From Ctenosaura bakeri (taxonomy: Eukaryota > Chordata > Lepidosauria > Squamata > Iguanidae): a stretch of 64,000 bases of DNA. Location of the stretch: NCBI GenBank assembly GCA_948474755.1, contig CAOLHI010001670.1, positions 1 to 64,000 of the forward strand, given 5' to 3'. This document shows positions 37,601 through 44,879 of the stretch, in pieces. The notes under the pieces are model-generated. The model was not told where the DNA came from. It saw only the letters and a list, made by a program, of their open reading frames with translations, and did not search any database. The position numbers were made by a program, and so were the translations under genes. How positions within the stretch are numbered: position 1 is the stretch's first letter; each line of letters begins with the position of its first letter.

Positions 37601-40600
37601 TGGAGCCCAGCACATGTACCCTACTTGCCGCACCCTAGATATGCCTCTCTTTAGAAGTGCAAAGCACACTGCTCACACCCCTCTGACCTGCCCAAGAAGG
37701 GAATGGCCAGGTTCTGGTGGAACAGCCTCCTTCTTTGGGATGAGCGGGCCTTAAGAGAAAGAAGCAAAACACTTGTATATCTGACACACAGAGAGAAAAG
37801 CAGAGAGGCTTGTCTGACAATCCAAAGAGGGCACATGAAGAGGGGATCAGGCTTAAATGGCTTACAGCCTATCACATGCTGTGATCTGTCATCAAGCACC
37901 AATCACAAAGCATCCAGATCTCTCTCATGGAGGCCATCAAATAGTCTTACCCTGCAGTGCCATTTGCTGTGCAGGCCCAGCTCACCAAGTAATGGGTAGA
38001 TTACTTCTCACAGAGTTGCCTTTCTGTGATTCTCTTGAGGTCACTCATCAAATAATGGGGACTCAGAGTAAAATCACAGTAAAGCCTTGATATCTAGTGT
38101 CTTTCACTGTGTGCAGAAGGGAGAGGAAAACTGGGTTTTGTTGATGGGCTGTTGGACCCCATTGGCAAGTACAAGGACTGAAGCTGGAGCTAATCTCGCT
38201 CTTCACTAGTTAACAGTCCCCCCTTTCCTTCTCAGTGTTACTACATATACGTACCTGAAGAAAATAGAAATTCCCAAATGTCCTCCAAAGTATCATATAA
38301 TGAAGCAATATTGCTCTCTTCTGTTTGATTCAGTGGTAGGGAGGATAGAGGAAGAAATGATCTAGATCTCTCCACAAAGATTTGTAGGCTTGCACTTGCT
38401 TGGTGGTAATTCTGTGTAAATCCAGGAAAACTTTTATCAAGTGATCATTTACTTTCATGTATATCAGCAAATGCGTAGACAGTATGAGCCATTTTAGATC
38501 CTTTGTGAGAGGAAAGGTGGGATTACAAACAAAACAAAGTAAAAACCAAGCACTTGAAAAACATTTTGCCACTCTTCCAAAGTGCACCTGATCAGAAATC
38601 TGGGAAAACATCAGAGCTTGATAAAGTTATTTTTAGAGAGAATCTTACAGCTATGTCCATGCTGGCTGGAGGATTCTGGGAGGTGCAGTCCAAATAGGAA
38701 ATTTCTCAAACCAATGGAGGCTGGCAACCCCAATAGCAGCAGAGCAGTGAATTCATGCAGGTTTTAGCCAGATCTTTAAAGGCTCTCTTCAAAATGTCAT
38801 ATCTTATCCCTCAAATAAATTGGTACCACGGATAGCTCCTTTAAAAATCAGTGTAAAACCCAAAGCAGATTCACCACCCTGTTGAGTGGAACCACCAGTT
38901 TCCATTATCCAATTGCTGGGCATCACCAGTGGACATCTATATACTTATTCATAAAAGTCAATTCATGTACATTGAGCATGTGTGTTATGAGGCTATATAT
39001 TATTCACTTGAGTTGCTTCCTGTTTCTAGCCAGATGTTTACCCAGGAAACTGTTGGGCATTCCCTGGAACTGAGGGCCAAGTGGTAATAAAGCTGCCTGA
39101 AAAAATCCACCCAACAGCTGTCACAGTTCAGCACATCTCCAGAGCAGTCTCGCCTTCAAATGGAGTCACTAGCGCCTTGAAGAACTTCTCAGTTTATGTG
39201 AGTGATGACTTCTTACATAGTATTTACTTGTCCTTCTCAGTTATACCAAGAGAGCTGTAATTTATGGCAGCCTGGAATACTCACTGCCCCCACAATCCAT
39301 TTCTTAAAGGGGACTGGCACAGGCTATACTATCTGCTGGGCCTTGGACTAGGATTCTCCTTCTCCTGGTAGAGTGTTGCTGTATGGATAGCTGCTTTTCA
39401 TCCTGGAGAGAAGTCATTGGTGGGGTGCCGCAGGGTTCTGTCCTGGGCCCAATGCTATTCAACATCTTCATCAATGATTTGGATGAAGGAGAGCAGAGCA
39501 TGCTGATCAAATGTGCAGATGACACCAAATTGGAAGGGGTTGCTAATACGCCAGAGGTCAGAATTAAAATTCAAAATGACCTTGACTGATTGGAGAGCTG
39601 AGCCAAAGCTAACAAAATGAACTTTAACAGAGAGAAATGTAAGGTCCTACAGTTAGATGGAAAAAATGGAATGCACAAATATAGGATAGGGGATATGTGG
39701 CTGGATAACAGTATGTTGGAAAGGGATCTAGGAGTCTTGGTGGACCACAAGCTGAACATGAGTCAGCAGAGTGATGCGGCAGCCAAGAAAGCCAACGTGA
39801 TTCTTGGTTGCATCAATAGGAGTATGGTGTCTAGATCAAGGGAGGTAATGGTACCACTGTATTCTGCTTTGGTTAGACCTCATTTGGAATACTGTGTCCA
39901 GTCCTGGGCACCTCAAGTCAAGAAGGATATCGACAAGCTGGAGCGTGTCCAGAAGAGGGTGACCAAAATGGTGAAGGGTCTGGAAGCCATGCGCTAGGAG
40001 GAGCAGTTTAGGGAGCTGGGGATGTTTAGTCTGCAGAAGAGAAGGTCAAGTGGGGACATGATAGTCATGTTTAAATATTTGAAGGGATGCCATGTCGAGG
40101 AGGGAGTGGGCTTGTTTTCCACTGCTCAAGAGACTAGGACAAGGAGCAATGGATTCAAGCTGCAGGAAAGGAGATTCCACTTGAATCTCAGGAAGAACTT
40201 CCTGATGGACAGAGCTGTCCAGCAATGGCATATGCTGTCTCAGAGTGTGGTGAAGTGTCCTTCTTTGGAGGTTTTAAATGGAGGCTGGATGGCCATCTGC
40301 TGGGAGTGCTTTGATGTGTGTTCCTGCATAGCAGGGGGTTGGATGGCCCCTGTGGTTTCTTCCAACTCTATGATTCTATGATTTAACATAGGTTTAACAT
40401 AGAGCTAAAAGGCTTCACCAAGGCACATTTGAACCCCTGTTCTTCTAAATGATACAAGCTGGTGGCCTGGGTACAAGATCTCACCATCTACTCCATCATT
40501 GTCTCTATTCTCACATCACTGCATGAGACAGCAGCATGAGCCAACCAGGTGGTATCCCTCTTCCACAATTTAGTGAGGCTGTACTGTTGTAACTGTAAAA

Positions 40601-43600
40601 ATGGCTAAAACATTAGTTATTCTGGAAAAGGAGTGTAGTTGTCCCACTTTAATTTACAGTTGTAACAAATTAGTTCTGCTTTAGATACAATAAGAAAGGA
40701 ATTAATCTCAGGAAACTAGTTATCAGAAGATGACTTCAAAAAGAGGCTAAACAGCTACTTGCTGGGAATGCTTTAGCTGGAGATCCTGCATTGAGCAGGG
40801 GATTGGACTCAGTGGCCCATGAGGCCTCTTCCAATTCTATGGCTATTTCCACACTAGCTTGTTATAGTGCTATTAAGCCACTTTCAACATCCTACGGAGT
40901 CGTGGGGTTTGCTGTTTAGGGAGGGATGTTTGAAGCCCCTCCATAACTGGAAACCCCAGGATTCCATAGGAATGATTCTATGATTCTGTGTGACTCTGTG
41001 CTGGGGTAGTGTTCTGTCCTTCCTCAGAGTAATCTCTATGATCTGCCACTGATTCCTGCCATTTCTCTTTTCAATTCCAGGGAATAGATGATGAAGCCAG
41101 TGAAGAAACTCTGTTAGGAACATTCATGTATGACACAGCGAAGGAAGCCATTCAGACATTCCAGCTGCAGGTACCCTGACAATGGGAGTGGTGTAGAAGG
41201 AAGGTTGAAGAAACCCAGAACAGCAATGGGCTGGTCTGAAAGGGATGCTAGACAGTGATCTTCCAGTACAGATTATTCTTTTACCCGCAAAGGGTCAGTC
41301 CTGTTAACACTCATTATAACTGCCATGACTGTATTCTATGGAATCCAAGGGTGTGGTGTGGTGAGACATTAGAGCTTACTAGCTAAGACTTCTAAAGACC
41401 TCTTCCTAAACTACAAGCCCCAGGATTCCATACAATGAAGTCATAACAGTTAAAGTGGAATCATGGCACTATAGATATGTAGTGTGAACGGGCTTTTCTT
41501 GTCATTGTACCACAACCTTAGGAGAAATTATTAATTTGTGGGCTGCAAATGGTGCTAGACTACAATTCCCATTATCCTTGACCATTGCCTATATTAATAC
41601 CCCACTCTGGATTACAGCAATACCCAATTCCATGGAACTGCTGAATACTGCCTAGTTTTCATGTGTATCCATTATGGACCCTGGAATATTTACAGACCCT
41701 GCAACCTTCATGATAGTGACCTAGTTGGAAGGCCCCATTGTCTGAGAAGATATTTTTAATTTTACTAGCTCCAGCTTTATAAACAAAGAGACTAACTGGA
41801 GTGTGCAATGTTCTTCTTGTCATGCCATACCAATGGAAGGCACCATCTGCATGAAACATTGTAGGTGCAAGAGCAGCTCATGGTATCCATATCTGCTCTC
41901 TGTTTCATTCTGGACTTAAGGGAGCTAACCTATTTAGGGGAGAGGTTTCATCATATTGGATAGTGTCCTTAAAATTATATCCTCTCCTTTAAAGATTTTA
42001 AATGGTTGTAACTCTATAGATCATTTAATTGCTTTTACATAACTTTCATAAACTTTTTTTAACTGATATTTTGGTATGTTTTTAATCTGTACTGGTTCTA
42101 ATAATCTGTAAGCAGCTTGAATCCCAGTATTGGGGAAAAGGAGGGACATAAATGAACATCATCATCATCATCATGGCCAGAATGGATTCATCACCCCATT
42201 GACATGAGACTCATCAGCTGCTACTGTGCAGGGGGTTAGAAAGGTCACCTCACCACCTATCATATTGCCAGTGCTGTTATGTGAATATACTATCCATGGG
42301 ACACAAGGGACAGCGTTAATAACTAGTGATCAATTTTCAAGAGTCCTGGTGGCGCAGTGGTTAAATGCTGGTACTGCAGCCAGTTTGATCCTGCAGGGCT
42401 CCAGGTTGACTCAGCCTTCCATAGGTCTATAAAACAAGTGCCCATCTTGTTGGGGGCAATTAGCTAAAAACACATTGTAAACTGCTTAGGGAGTGCTTTG
42501 CCCTGATAAGTGGTACAGAAATGTAACTGTTATTGCTAACTGCTATTGCTACTATCCATGTCTGTGGTAAAGAGGCAATGAAAAGTCCTGTGATAGGCTT
42601 TTAAATCAAGGTTTCTCTTCAAGCCATTGGGAAATACATTTATTTTGAGCAATCAAAATGCCACTTGTTTTTCTGCCCTCACTGCCTTTAAGGAGCTTTC
42701 ATAGGGTGCTCCTGAATGTGTCTAAGTCTGGTGACTGTAATGGGAAAACAAGAAGCACAGGAAGAAGTACTACACTGAAGAGGTACTTTGTGTTACCTAC
42801 TTTCACTGATTTGAGATAGATCTTTCAGGGCCATTTCAGCTAGCAGTGATCAGAATGGAGACTGTCCACTCCAAATGTGACTGTGTAGAAACATGATGTT
42901 TTGGTTCAGAGTATCAATTTCCTATAACATTTGACATATTCCTAGGGATATTAATAAGGAACACCAGAAATAGCCATGATTTTTCTGCTCCGGATTCAAT
43001 ACTGTTGCGAATACAAGTCCTAGATAGGCAATGGAGTTGTCAATATGATTATTTAATGATTAAACAGTCAATAACCAATTTTATTCATCCCTCGTGTGGA
43101 GAGGAAGCAGCAACAGTTTGTGCCAAATGAAGCACCTGATCAACAAAACTGTACATGATGTATCACATATTGGTGATTCCACTCATTTGTATTGCTTACA
43201 GAGTTTATGATTTTAAACTGAGTGAATGAGGTGTAATTGTAAATGATACTACCTCCAACAAACAAGAATGATTCAGATCAGAATTATTAAAATAAGATTA
43301 CCTTGCCTTTCCTCTGGCTAAGAAGCCCAAACATGCAATGTCTATATATAGGAAGCTGGACATATTTTGAGAAATAAAGGGATAAGAATCACACAGTCTT
43401 GTCTAAATGTAGTATTAATTTGCTCCAATAGTTCAAAATGATGGTAGTTCAAAATGAAGTACAGGAAAGTGAAGCGGGCTTTAATTTCATTTGTTCTCTC
43501 TTTCTCCTCTCTATATTTCAGAATGAAGCTGCAAAACCATTTCTATGTATAAAATTCAAGGTGCACAGTAACTGGGGCAATATGGAGTTCACCTGCATTT

Positions 43601-43665
43601 ATCGAGTCAGAGTGCATGGGAAGATGGCTGGATATCTGCTCCCTTCAGAGGAAGGCCGAGGGTGA
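15151..43665 (+). CDS. SUN3: SUN domain-containing protein, SUN3-like (13 coding exons)
   Basis: SUN proteins sit in the inner nuclear membrane and bind KASH peptides of outer-membrane nesprins, linking nucleus to cytoskeleton. SUN3, SPAG4 and SUN5 act mainly in spermatids. Joining 15151-15275, 21761-21852, 22546-22659, 24164-24248, 27251-27321, 28675-28730, 30862-30902, 32858-33017, 34484-34568, 36943-37058, 39030-39197, 41081-41170 and 43522-43665 gives one open frame of 448 codons with matching phases and GT-AG introns. Layout: basic/Ser-rich N-terminus (1-110), hydrophobic stretch (112-138), likely membrane helix (150-172), coiled coil (182-248), SUN domain (about 268-435). PGNCWAFPG and [17 protein letters not shown] are diagnostic. 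From memory, the SUN domain resembles SUN3 most, while the two hydrophobic stretches recall SPAG4. The family call is firm; the paralogue is tentative. The start has A at -3. Confidence 0.9.
15639..15818. mobile_element. Near-perfect hairpin MITE with TAA duplication
   Basis: It lies in intron 1 of the SUN-like gene. Flanking TAA triplets (15636-15638 and 15819-15821) match. The two arms of roughly 80 bases are almost exact complements: CATTTCCGCACTACACTCTT...AAGAGTGTAGTGCGGAAATG, separated by a short GC-rich loop around GGGTCGGGTGG. The left terminal GGCC is changed to ACTC. If transcribed with the gene it would fold into a long stem. Confidence 0.85.
15822..16001. other. Intron 1 of SUN-like gene, no feature
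   Basis: Ordinary intronic sequence between two DNA-transposon remnants. Confidence 0.4.
16002..16179. mobile_element. Possible short hAT remnant
   Basis: It starts CAGTGCTTCTTAAG and ends TTTTGAAAAACACCG, imperfect inverted ends of hAT type. The flanking octamers CCCTAGAG and CCTGAGAA share only five positions, so the boundaries are uncertain. Confidence 0.4.
16180..18098. other. Intron 1 of SUN-like gene, no gene seen
   Basis: Contains a CA-rich patch at 17540-17570. A GC-richer block at 17800-18060 has a 108-codon reverse-strand frame without a recognisable domain. I see no exon. Confidence 0.4.
18607..18917 (+). mobile_element. Solo LTR nested in L1
   Basis: It starts TGTTGGGTAACC and ends TTCATGACA, flanked by 5-bp repeats CATGT (18602-18606 and 18918-18922). 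An AATAAA lies near 18863 and a TTGTGTGTG tract follows it. No internal retroviral part remains. Its insertion splits L1 sequence that otherwise resumes on both sides. Confidence 0.7.
19118..19573. mobile_element. Long MITE, group B, with TTA duplication, nested in L1
   Basis: Ends are GGCTATTTCCGCATA and TGTGGAAATGGCC, with identical TTA triplets outside (19115-19117, 19574-19576). The interior has GTGCTTTTGAAAAACC...TTTCAAAAGCAC, a CAAAATGGCAACTTCCG block and GTTGCTACTTACC near the left end. The same plan recurs at 25478 and 53465. Confidence 0.85.
20331..20734. other. Intron 1 of SUN-like gene, low-complexity spacer
   Basis: AT-rich, ending in imperfect repeats of GATATCCTTTGATTAACC and CCTTATC at 20620-20695. 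No gene was seen. Confidence 0.4.
20735..21745 (-). mobile_element. L1 LINE 3' fragment, reverse strand
   Basis: Reverse translation of 21439-21705 gives the end of L1 ORF2: [37 protein letters not shown] and QFEKDWDEM. The 3' end, with an AT-rich tail, lies near 20760. Its 5' edge lies just before the exon-2 acceptor of the SUN-like gene. Confidence 0.7.
21761..21852 (+). CDS. SUN3: SUN-like gene, coding exon 2
   Basis: Acceptor TATCTTTTAG, donor GAG|GTAAGT. It encodes residues to 72: [20 protein letters not shown] followed by a Glu run, a Ser-rich nucleoplasmic segment. Its 92 bases keep the frame from exon 1 (phase 2) to exon 3 (phase 1). An L1 fragment ends a few bases upstream. Confidence 0.8.
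22072..22292 (+). mobile_element. tRNA-like SINE in intron 2
   Basis: Contains TTGTTGTGTGTCTTCAGG, TTTATGGTGACCCTATCA, TTTTCTTGGCAAGATTTCTTC, CTCTGAGGCTTAGAAAG and GGGCTTCCATGGCTGAATG, the body of the (GTT)n SINE family. Confidence 0.75.
22546..22659 (+). CDS. SUN3: SUN-like gene, coding exon 3
   Basis: Acceptor TTCTTTACAG. It encodes [11 protein letters not shown]... to about residue 110, rich in Ser and Thr. The donor is ambiguous: ATAA|GTATGC (used here) or AGA|GTGTGA nine bases earlier. Both keep the frame, so the choice changes the protein by three residues. Confidence 0.75.
23428..23640. mobile_element. Old fold-back MITE
   Basis: Inverted halves: TAGCACTATGATTCCATTTTAACTG / CAGCTAAAGTGGAATTGTAGCTC and GGTATCCTGGGATTTGTAG / CAAAGCCCAGGATTCCAT. 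It is a diverged relative of elements at 35128 and 41302. In intron 3. Confidence 0.6.
24164..24248 (+). CDS. SUN3: SUN-like gene, coding exon 4 (hydrophobic segment)
   Basis: Acceptor TTCCTTCCCAG, donor ATAAA|GTAAGT. It encodes residues 112-138, a hydrophobic stretch reading [20 protein letters not shown]. This could be a first membrane or membrane-associated segment, as in SPAG4. Incoming phase 1, outgoing phase 2. Confidence 0.8.
25044..25465. repeat. Possible DNA-transposon remnant in intron 4
   Basis: It begins AGGGTTGCCAGATCTAAG, an end type resembling that of the element at 27730. The right end could not be fixed. A poly-T run lies at 25196-25207. Confidence 0.3.
25478..25952. mobile_element. 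Long CpG-rich MITE, group B, with ATA duplication
   Basis: Ends GGCCCTTTTCACATGGG and CATGTGAAAAGGGCC, flanked by ATA on both sides (25475-25477, 25953-25955). Internal palindromes are CGACCTCCATGGAGGTCG and CTTTTGAAAAACCACA...TGTGGTTTTTCAAAG. It has a TGCAAATCGGGCGG block, a CGCCATTTTGGGCG block, and GGAACAAGGTAAGCC near the right end. The 161-codon frame at 25490 is a shadow: it depends on the palindromes and has no domain. Confidence 0.85.
26756..26943 (+). mobile_element. tRNA-like SINE in intron 4
   Basis: Contains TGCACTTTCAAGTAG, GGTGACCCTAAGGCAAACC, GCGCCCAAAGTCGCCCAGTG, TTCCATGGCTGAGCAGGG and GTCCAACGCTCAGACCATTA. A complete body without the (GTT)n head. Confidence 0.8.
27251..27321 (+). 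CDS. SUN3: SUN-like gene, coding exon 5 (membrane helix)
   Basis: Acceptor TTTCCTCTACAG, donor TAGTG|GTGAGT. It encodes residues 140-162, including [14 protein letters not shown], the first half of the best predicted transmembrane helix (about 150-172). The phase fits both neighbours. Confidence 0.8.
27730..27905. mobile_element. Short fold-back element in intron 5
   Basis: Inverted arms: TTGCCAGACTGAAAGC / TTTTCACTCTGGTAAC outside and CCTGTACCTTTAATA / TATTAAAGGTACAGG inside. A further small palindrome TTTGTCAC...GTGACAAA sits in the centre. A class II non-autonomous element is likely, but the superfamily is not fixed. Confidence 0.55.
28138..28530 (-). mobile_element. tRNA-like SINE interrupted by a MITE
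   Basis: The reverse-strand SINE starts GTATAGTGGTCTGAATG, is interrupted at 28169-28348, and resumes GATGACTCTGGGAGACCA, with GGCAATGGGAAG and GTTGCCATACATTGGAGTC further on. An additional truncated piece of similar type is at 28032-28110. It lies in intron 5. Confidence 0.65.
28169..28348. mobile_element. Near-perfect hairpin MITE inside a SINE
   Basis: GGCCATTTCTGCACTAGCC and GGCTAGTGTGGAAATGGCC form the ends. The arms of about 80 bases are nearly exact complements around a loop at GGATGGGTCGGCTGG. It was inserted into an older SINE, which gives a relative age. Its hairpin would be part of the SUN-like primary transcript. Confidence 0.85.
28675..28730 (+). CDS. SUN3: SUN-like gene, coding exon 6
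   Basis: Acceptor TATCTCTTTCAG, donor TCTGAG|GTGAGC. It encodes residues 163-181 ([19 protein letters not shown]), the end of the membrane helix and the first lumenal residues. It ends in phase 0. Confidence 0.8.
29781..30119. mobile_element. hAT non-autonomous element with exact 8-bp duplication
   Basis: CCTTAGGC occurs on both sides (29773-29780 and 30120-30127). The ends are CAGAGGTTGGCA and CCTACTCCTG (complement CAGGAGTAGG), the CAGRG-type hAT termini. Length 339 bases with no coding capacity. In intron 6. Confidence 0.8.
30474..30704 (+). mobile_element. 5S rRNA-headed SINE, copy 1
   Basis: The first 110 or so bases resemble 5S rRNA: CCATCTGATCTTGGAAGCTA, AGCAGGGTC, TTAGTACTTGGATGGGAGA and GGTGTCGTAGGCT, covering the internal A and C box control regions. 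The rest (AAAACCACCTCTGAGTATTC, ACTTGAAGGCACATGCA) resembles the body of the tRNA-like SINEs. Mutations and the fused tail argue against a working 5S gene. In intron 6. Confidence 0.8.
30862..30902 (+). CDS. SUN3: SUN-like gene, coding exon 7
   Basis: A short exon of 41 bases: acceptor CCTCTGATAG, donor CTATG|GTAAGA. It encodes [13 protein letters not shown] (residues 182-194), the start of the lumenal coiled coil. It is supported by phase agreement with exons 6 and 8. Confidence 0.75.
31941..32372 (+). mobile_element. Long CpG-rich MITE, group A, copy 4
   Basis: Left end GGGTCCTTTTCGCAC, right end GGTAAGGTGCGAAAAGGGCC. Modules match copies at 5261 and 6514: GATTGTGAGGACC / CCTCACAATTGC, a CATTTTCGGCTTGCTGACGAAAATG palindrome, CACTTACTTTGTGTGCGG, CAGCCTGGGAAAG. 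In intron 7, sense orientation. The 142-codon frame at 32014 is not a gene. Confidence 0.8.
32858..33017 (+). CDS. SUN3: SUN-like gene, coding exon 8 (coiled coil)
   Basis: Acceptor TCATTCCAAG, donor AAAGAA|GTAGGA. It encodes residues 196-248, with heptad-like [20 protein letters not shown] and [20 protein letters not shown]: the lumenal coiled coil that makes SUN proteins trimers. The frame runs on into the intron and stops at 33057-33059, so intron retention would truncate the protein before the SUN domain. Confidence 0.85.
33435..34185. mobile_element. Tigger/pogo-like non-autonomous element, copy 1
   Basis: It begins CAGGTATACCTTGTTTAACA after a TA and ends CTTTGTTAACTGAAGTATGC. It matches 61409-62141 along its length: TTTGTTCAACAAAG-like start, TGGGCATTACTTCTTT, ACTAGAGG, TCTTTCTTCACCATCCTCCCAA. 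No transposase frame. In intron 8. Confidence 0.7.
34484..34568 (+). CDS. SUN3: SUN-like gene, coding exon 9
   Basis: Acceptor TTTCTTTCACAG, donor AATAG|GTAATG. It encodes residues 249-276 ([20 protein letters not shown] then PDWAQKTI), the helix leading into the SUN domain. The PDxA motif corresponds to PDYAL in other SUN proteins. Confidence 0.85.
34616..34666. repeat. (TTTC)n microsatellite
   Basis: About 13 uninterrupted TTTC units, 48 bases after the exon 9 donor. Confidence 0.9.
35128..35366. mobile_element. Old fold-back MITE
   Basis: TATCCACACTACCTAATCATA at the left and TATAACTGTGATAATATTTAG at the right, with TCATTTTAACTG and its loose inverse inside. Related to the elements at 23428 and 41302. 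In intron 9. Confidence 0.5.
35861..35998. mobile_element. hAT-like short element
   Basis: Inverted ends CATGGATAAGAATCATG / GCATGATTCCCACCTCTG, and internal CTCCAGATGTTGTTGAAC and GCTGGGAGCTGCAATCCC: a common amniote hAT MITE type. The flanking octamers no longer match. In intron 9. Confidence 0.5.
36393..36600 (-). mobile_element. tRNA-like SINE, reverse strand
   Basis: GGAGTGGCTTGAGTATTAGAC, CATAGAAACCCATTGAATGAC, GGCAAACCACCTCTGAATAA and TTGACTTGAAGGCAAATAGC, ending in (AAC)n. In intron 9. Confidence 0.75.
36943..37058 (+). CDS. SUN3: SUN-like gene, coding exon 10 (SUN domain, KASH lid)
   Basis: Acceptor AAATGTCTAG, donor CTACAG|GTAATG. It encodes residues 277-315: [20 protein letters not shown], then CWFKSLF and PPDTILQ. 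The KASH-lid region is about 283-298. At the place where SUN1/SUN2 carry the cysteine that cross-links to KASH, this protein has Thr285, as in the SUN3 group. Confidence 0.9.
37059..39029. other. Intron 10 of SUN-like gene
   Basis: No gene seen. Degenerate 'CTCCCAGAATCC'-like DNA-transposon traces lie at 37375-37440 and 38640-38720. The 38755-38900 stretch belongs to the unclassified 'GCAGATTCA' family also at 9110 and 55750. The 132-codon frame at 37356 has no domain. Confidence 0.4.
39030..39197 (+). CDS. SUN3: SUN-like gene, coding exon 11 (SUN domain core)
   Basis: Acceptor CCTGTTTCTAG, donor GTTTAT|GTGAGT. It encodes residues 316-371, starting [20 protein letters not shown] and including [11 protein letters not shown] and NFSVY. 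Cys323 in NCWAF is one partner of the conserved internal disulfide. This is the most diagnostic exon of the gene. Confidence 0.93.
39364..40384 (+). mobile_element. CR1 LINE fragment, 3' part of ORF2
   Basis: Translation shows [20 protein letters not shown] and a CADD in place of the FADD/YADD catalytic box, then the usual C-terminal [36 protein letters not shown] and [14 protein letters not shown] blocks. An in-frame TGA follows QNDLD and frames change, so it is dead. The 3' end carries the CR1 signature TCTATGATTCTATGAT. It lies in intron 11 of the SUN-like gene, same strand. Confidence 0.85.
40690..40995 (+). mobile_element. CR1-like 3' tail split by a MITE
   Basis: GGCTAAACAGCTACTTGCTGG, GATTGGACTCAGTGGCCC, CCTCTTCCAATTCTATGG is a typical CR1/L3-class 3' end. 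The tail ATTCTATG repeats resume at 40970-40992 after the insertion. Confidence 0.6.
40851..40969. mobile_element. Truncated hairpin MITE in CR1 tail
   Basis: It starts GGCTATTTCCACACTAGC and contains CTTTCAACATCCTACGGAG and the inverse AAACCCCAGGATTCCATAGG, but the right outer arm is missing. Confidence 0.55.
41081..41170 (+). CDS. SUN3: SUN-like gene, coding exon 12
   Basis: Acceptor TTTTCAATTCCAG, donor CTGCAG|GTACCC. It encodes residues 372-401: [18 protein letters not shown] then [11 protein letters not shown]. These match the xLGxFxYD...QTFxLQ strand pair of SUN domains. Confidence 0.9.
41302..41490. mobile_element. Old fold-back MITE
   Basis: CATTATAACTGCCATGACTG / AGTCATAACAGTTAAAGTGG and TATGGAATCC / GGATTCCATA inverted pairs, ending GCACTATAGATATGTAGTGTG. 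In intron 12. Confidence 0.55.
41990..42180 (+). mobile_element. LINE 3' end (L2-like), with (ATC)n tail
   Basis: TCTGTAAGCAGCTTGAATCCC then AAAAGGAGGGACATAAATG and an (ATC)n tail at 42155-42174 is the usual 3' end of reptile L2-type elements. Assignment by motif only. In intron 12. Confidence 0.4.
42341..42555 (+). mobile_element. Sauria-type tRNA SINE
   Basis: GAGTCCTGGTGGCGCAGTGG holds the tRNA-derived A box, and CAGTTTGATCCTGCAGGGC sits in the B-box region. The 3' part AAACTGCTTAGGGAGTGCTT and AGTGGTACAGAAATGTAAC, ending in TGCTATTGC repeats, is the BovB-like tail of Sauria SINEs. It is the main marker for a squamate host. In intron 12. Confidence 0.8.
42556..43521. other. Distal part of intron 12
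   Basis: AT-rich, with no repeat that I recognise. It ends in the acceptor CTCTCTATATTTCAG. Confidence 0.4.
43522..43665 (+). CDS. SUN3: SUN-like gene, last coding exon 13
   Basis: It encodes residues 402-448 and the [22 protein letters not shown] then [14 protein letters not shown] closes the SUN domain; Cys426 pairs with Cys323 in the family. The final 14 residues after VHGK ([13 protein letters not shown]) are a tail without known function. Upstream of the acceptor the frame also happens to be open. Confidence 0.95.
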   Translation, partial: NEAAKPFLCIKFKVHSNWGNMEFTCIYRVRVHGKMAGYLLPSEEGRG

Positions 43666-43680
43666 AAATCTTGCAACATA

Positions 43681-43686
43681 AATAAA
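43681..43686 (+). terminator. Polyadenylation signal of SUN-like gene
   Basis: AATAAA 15 bases after the stop. This is very close, so a second AATAAA at 44003-44008 may be the main signal. Confidence 0.5.
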
Positions 43687-44879
43687 GGAAAACGGGAATA
43701 TGAACACCCATTCTACTGAGCAAACTGTGAAGAGTCCACAAAGCTTGCTCTGATTTTCTTCCTAGGGGAGGTGGGGAGGGAAGCATGGAGGGAGATTTGT
43801 TGTTATGCCAAGATCAGTTGAAGTTTATGGGTCTTGAGTATGTGGAAGCTTCCTTTGTGGTCTGTCTGAGAAATGCAGATAAAGAAAAGGAAATTTTGAT
43901 CAATGCAAAGTCACTAGCAACCTGACCTTAGTTACCTGGATACTTTTGCTTCTGACCAGCCCACTGTAGGAAGAGAAAAGATGTGAAAGTAGGCTCTCTC
44001 CCAATAAAGATTTCTCTCTGGACTGAAGTGTGTAGAGGCAAATGTGCAACACAAATGATATAATCCATCTGCTCTATGACCATGAATACAGGTTGTGCCA
44101 TGGAGGTGTTCTACAATACCCTTTCTCTTTCAGGACTTAGATAACTCTTTTCATGCCAATCAGCTGTGCTCCCAAAATGCACATTCCTAACAGGATAATT
44201 CTATAAATGCCTACTCAAAAGAATGTTTGAAGTTATGCTCTGTTTAGGATTGCAACCTATGTATGTTCTTTATATTCAGACATACCTTGGTTGGCATCCT
44301 GTTTGTGACTTGCATAATCTCCAACTGTCCCAGTTTGGCACAGACAGTCCTATATATTCCCCTGCCGTCTCACTTCTTTAGATGCCTTTAAACTATGCCA
44401 GCTACTTTCTCCCCTCTCCCATGCACACTTTAACCTTTTGTCCTCAGTTTACTTCAATTGCTGCAAACTGATTTCAGATTGCAAATATAGTTTGCATTCA
44501 ATTCAGCATAGGAGGAGGAAGAATATTGTCCTTCCCAATAGGTTCAGGCAAAAGCAACTGCGGCAGCCTTTCCTAGCTTGTGCATTTTTCTTTAATAACT
44601 TTTGCCATCTTTACATCTTGAACACACAGTGATGTTGATGGCCGCACGTGTCCCAGTTTTCATTTCTACATGTTGGAAGGTATGGATGTGTGTGTATAAG
44701 TGCAGCTGATGCATGTATAAATCCCTTTTTAGATGAAGTGCCCTTGCATTCCATCCAAAACGAACCTGCTTCCCAACTACTGTCCAGACCTGAGACCAGC
44801 CTCTCCTGCTATCACTTATTGGCAACAGAATAGTAATTCAGACCACGCAGATCCAGCAGCTCTGAGTTCCAGGGGGAAG
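43687..44879. other. 3' flank of SUN-like gene
   Basis: The possible 3' untranslated region continues to about 44030. No further gene is supported. Confidence 0.4.

Noticed and set aside
39383..40381. A reverse-transcriptase host gene.
   Set aside because: CR1 retrotransposon with stop codon, frame changes, altered catalytic box and the CR1 3' tail.
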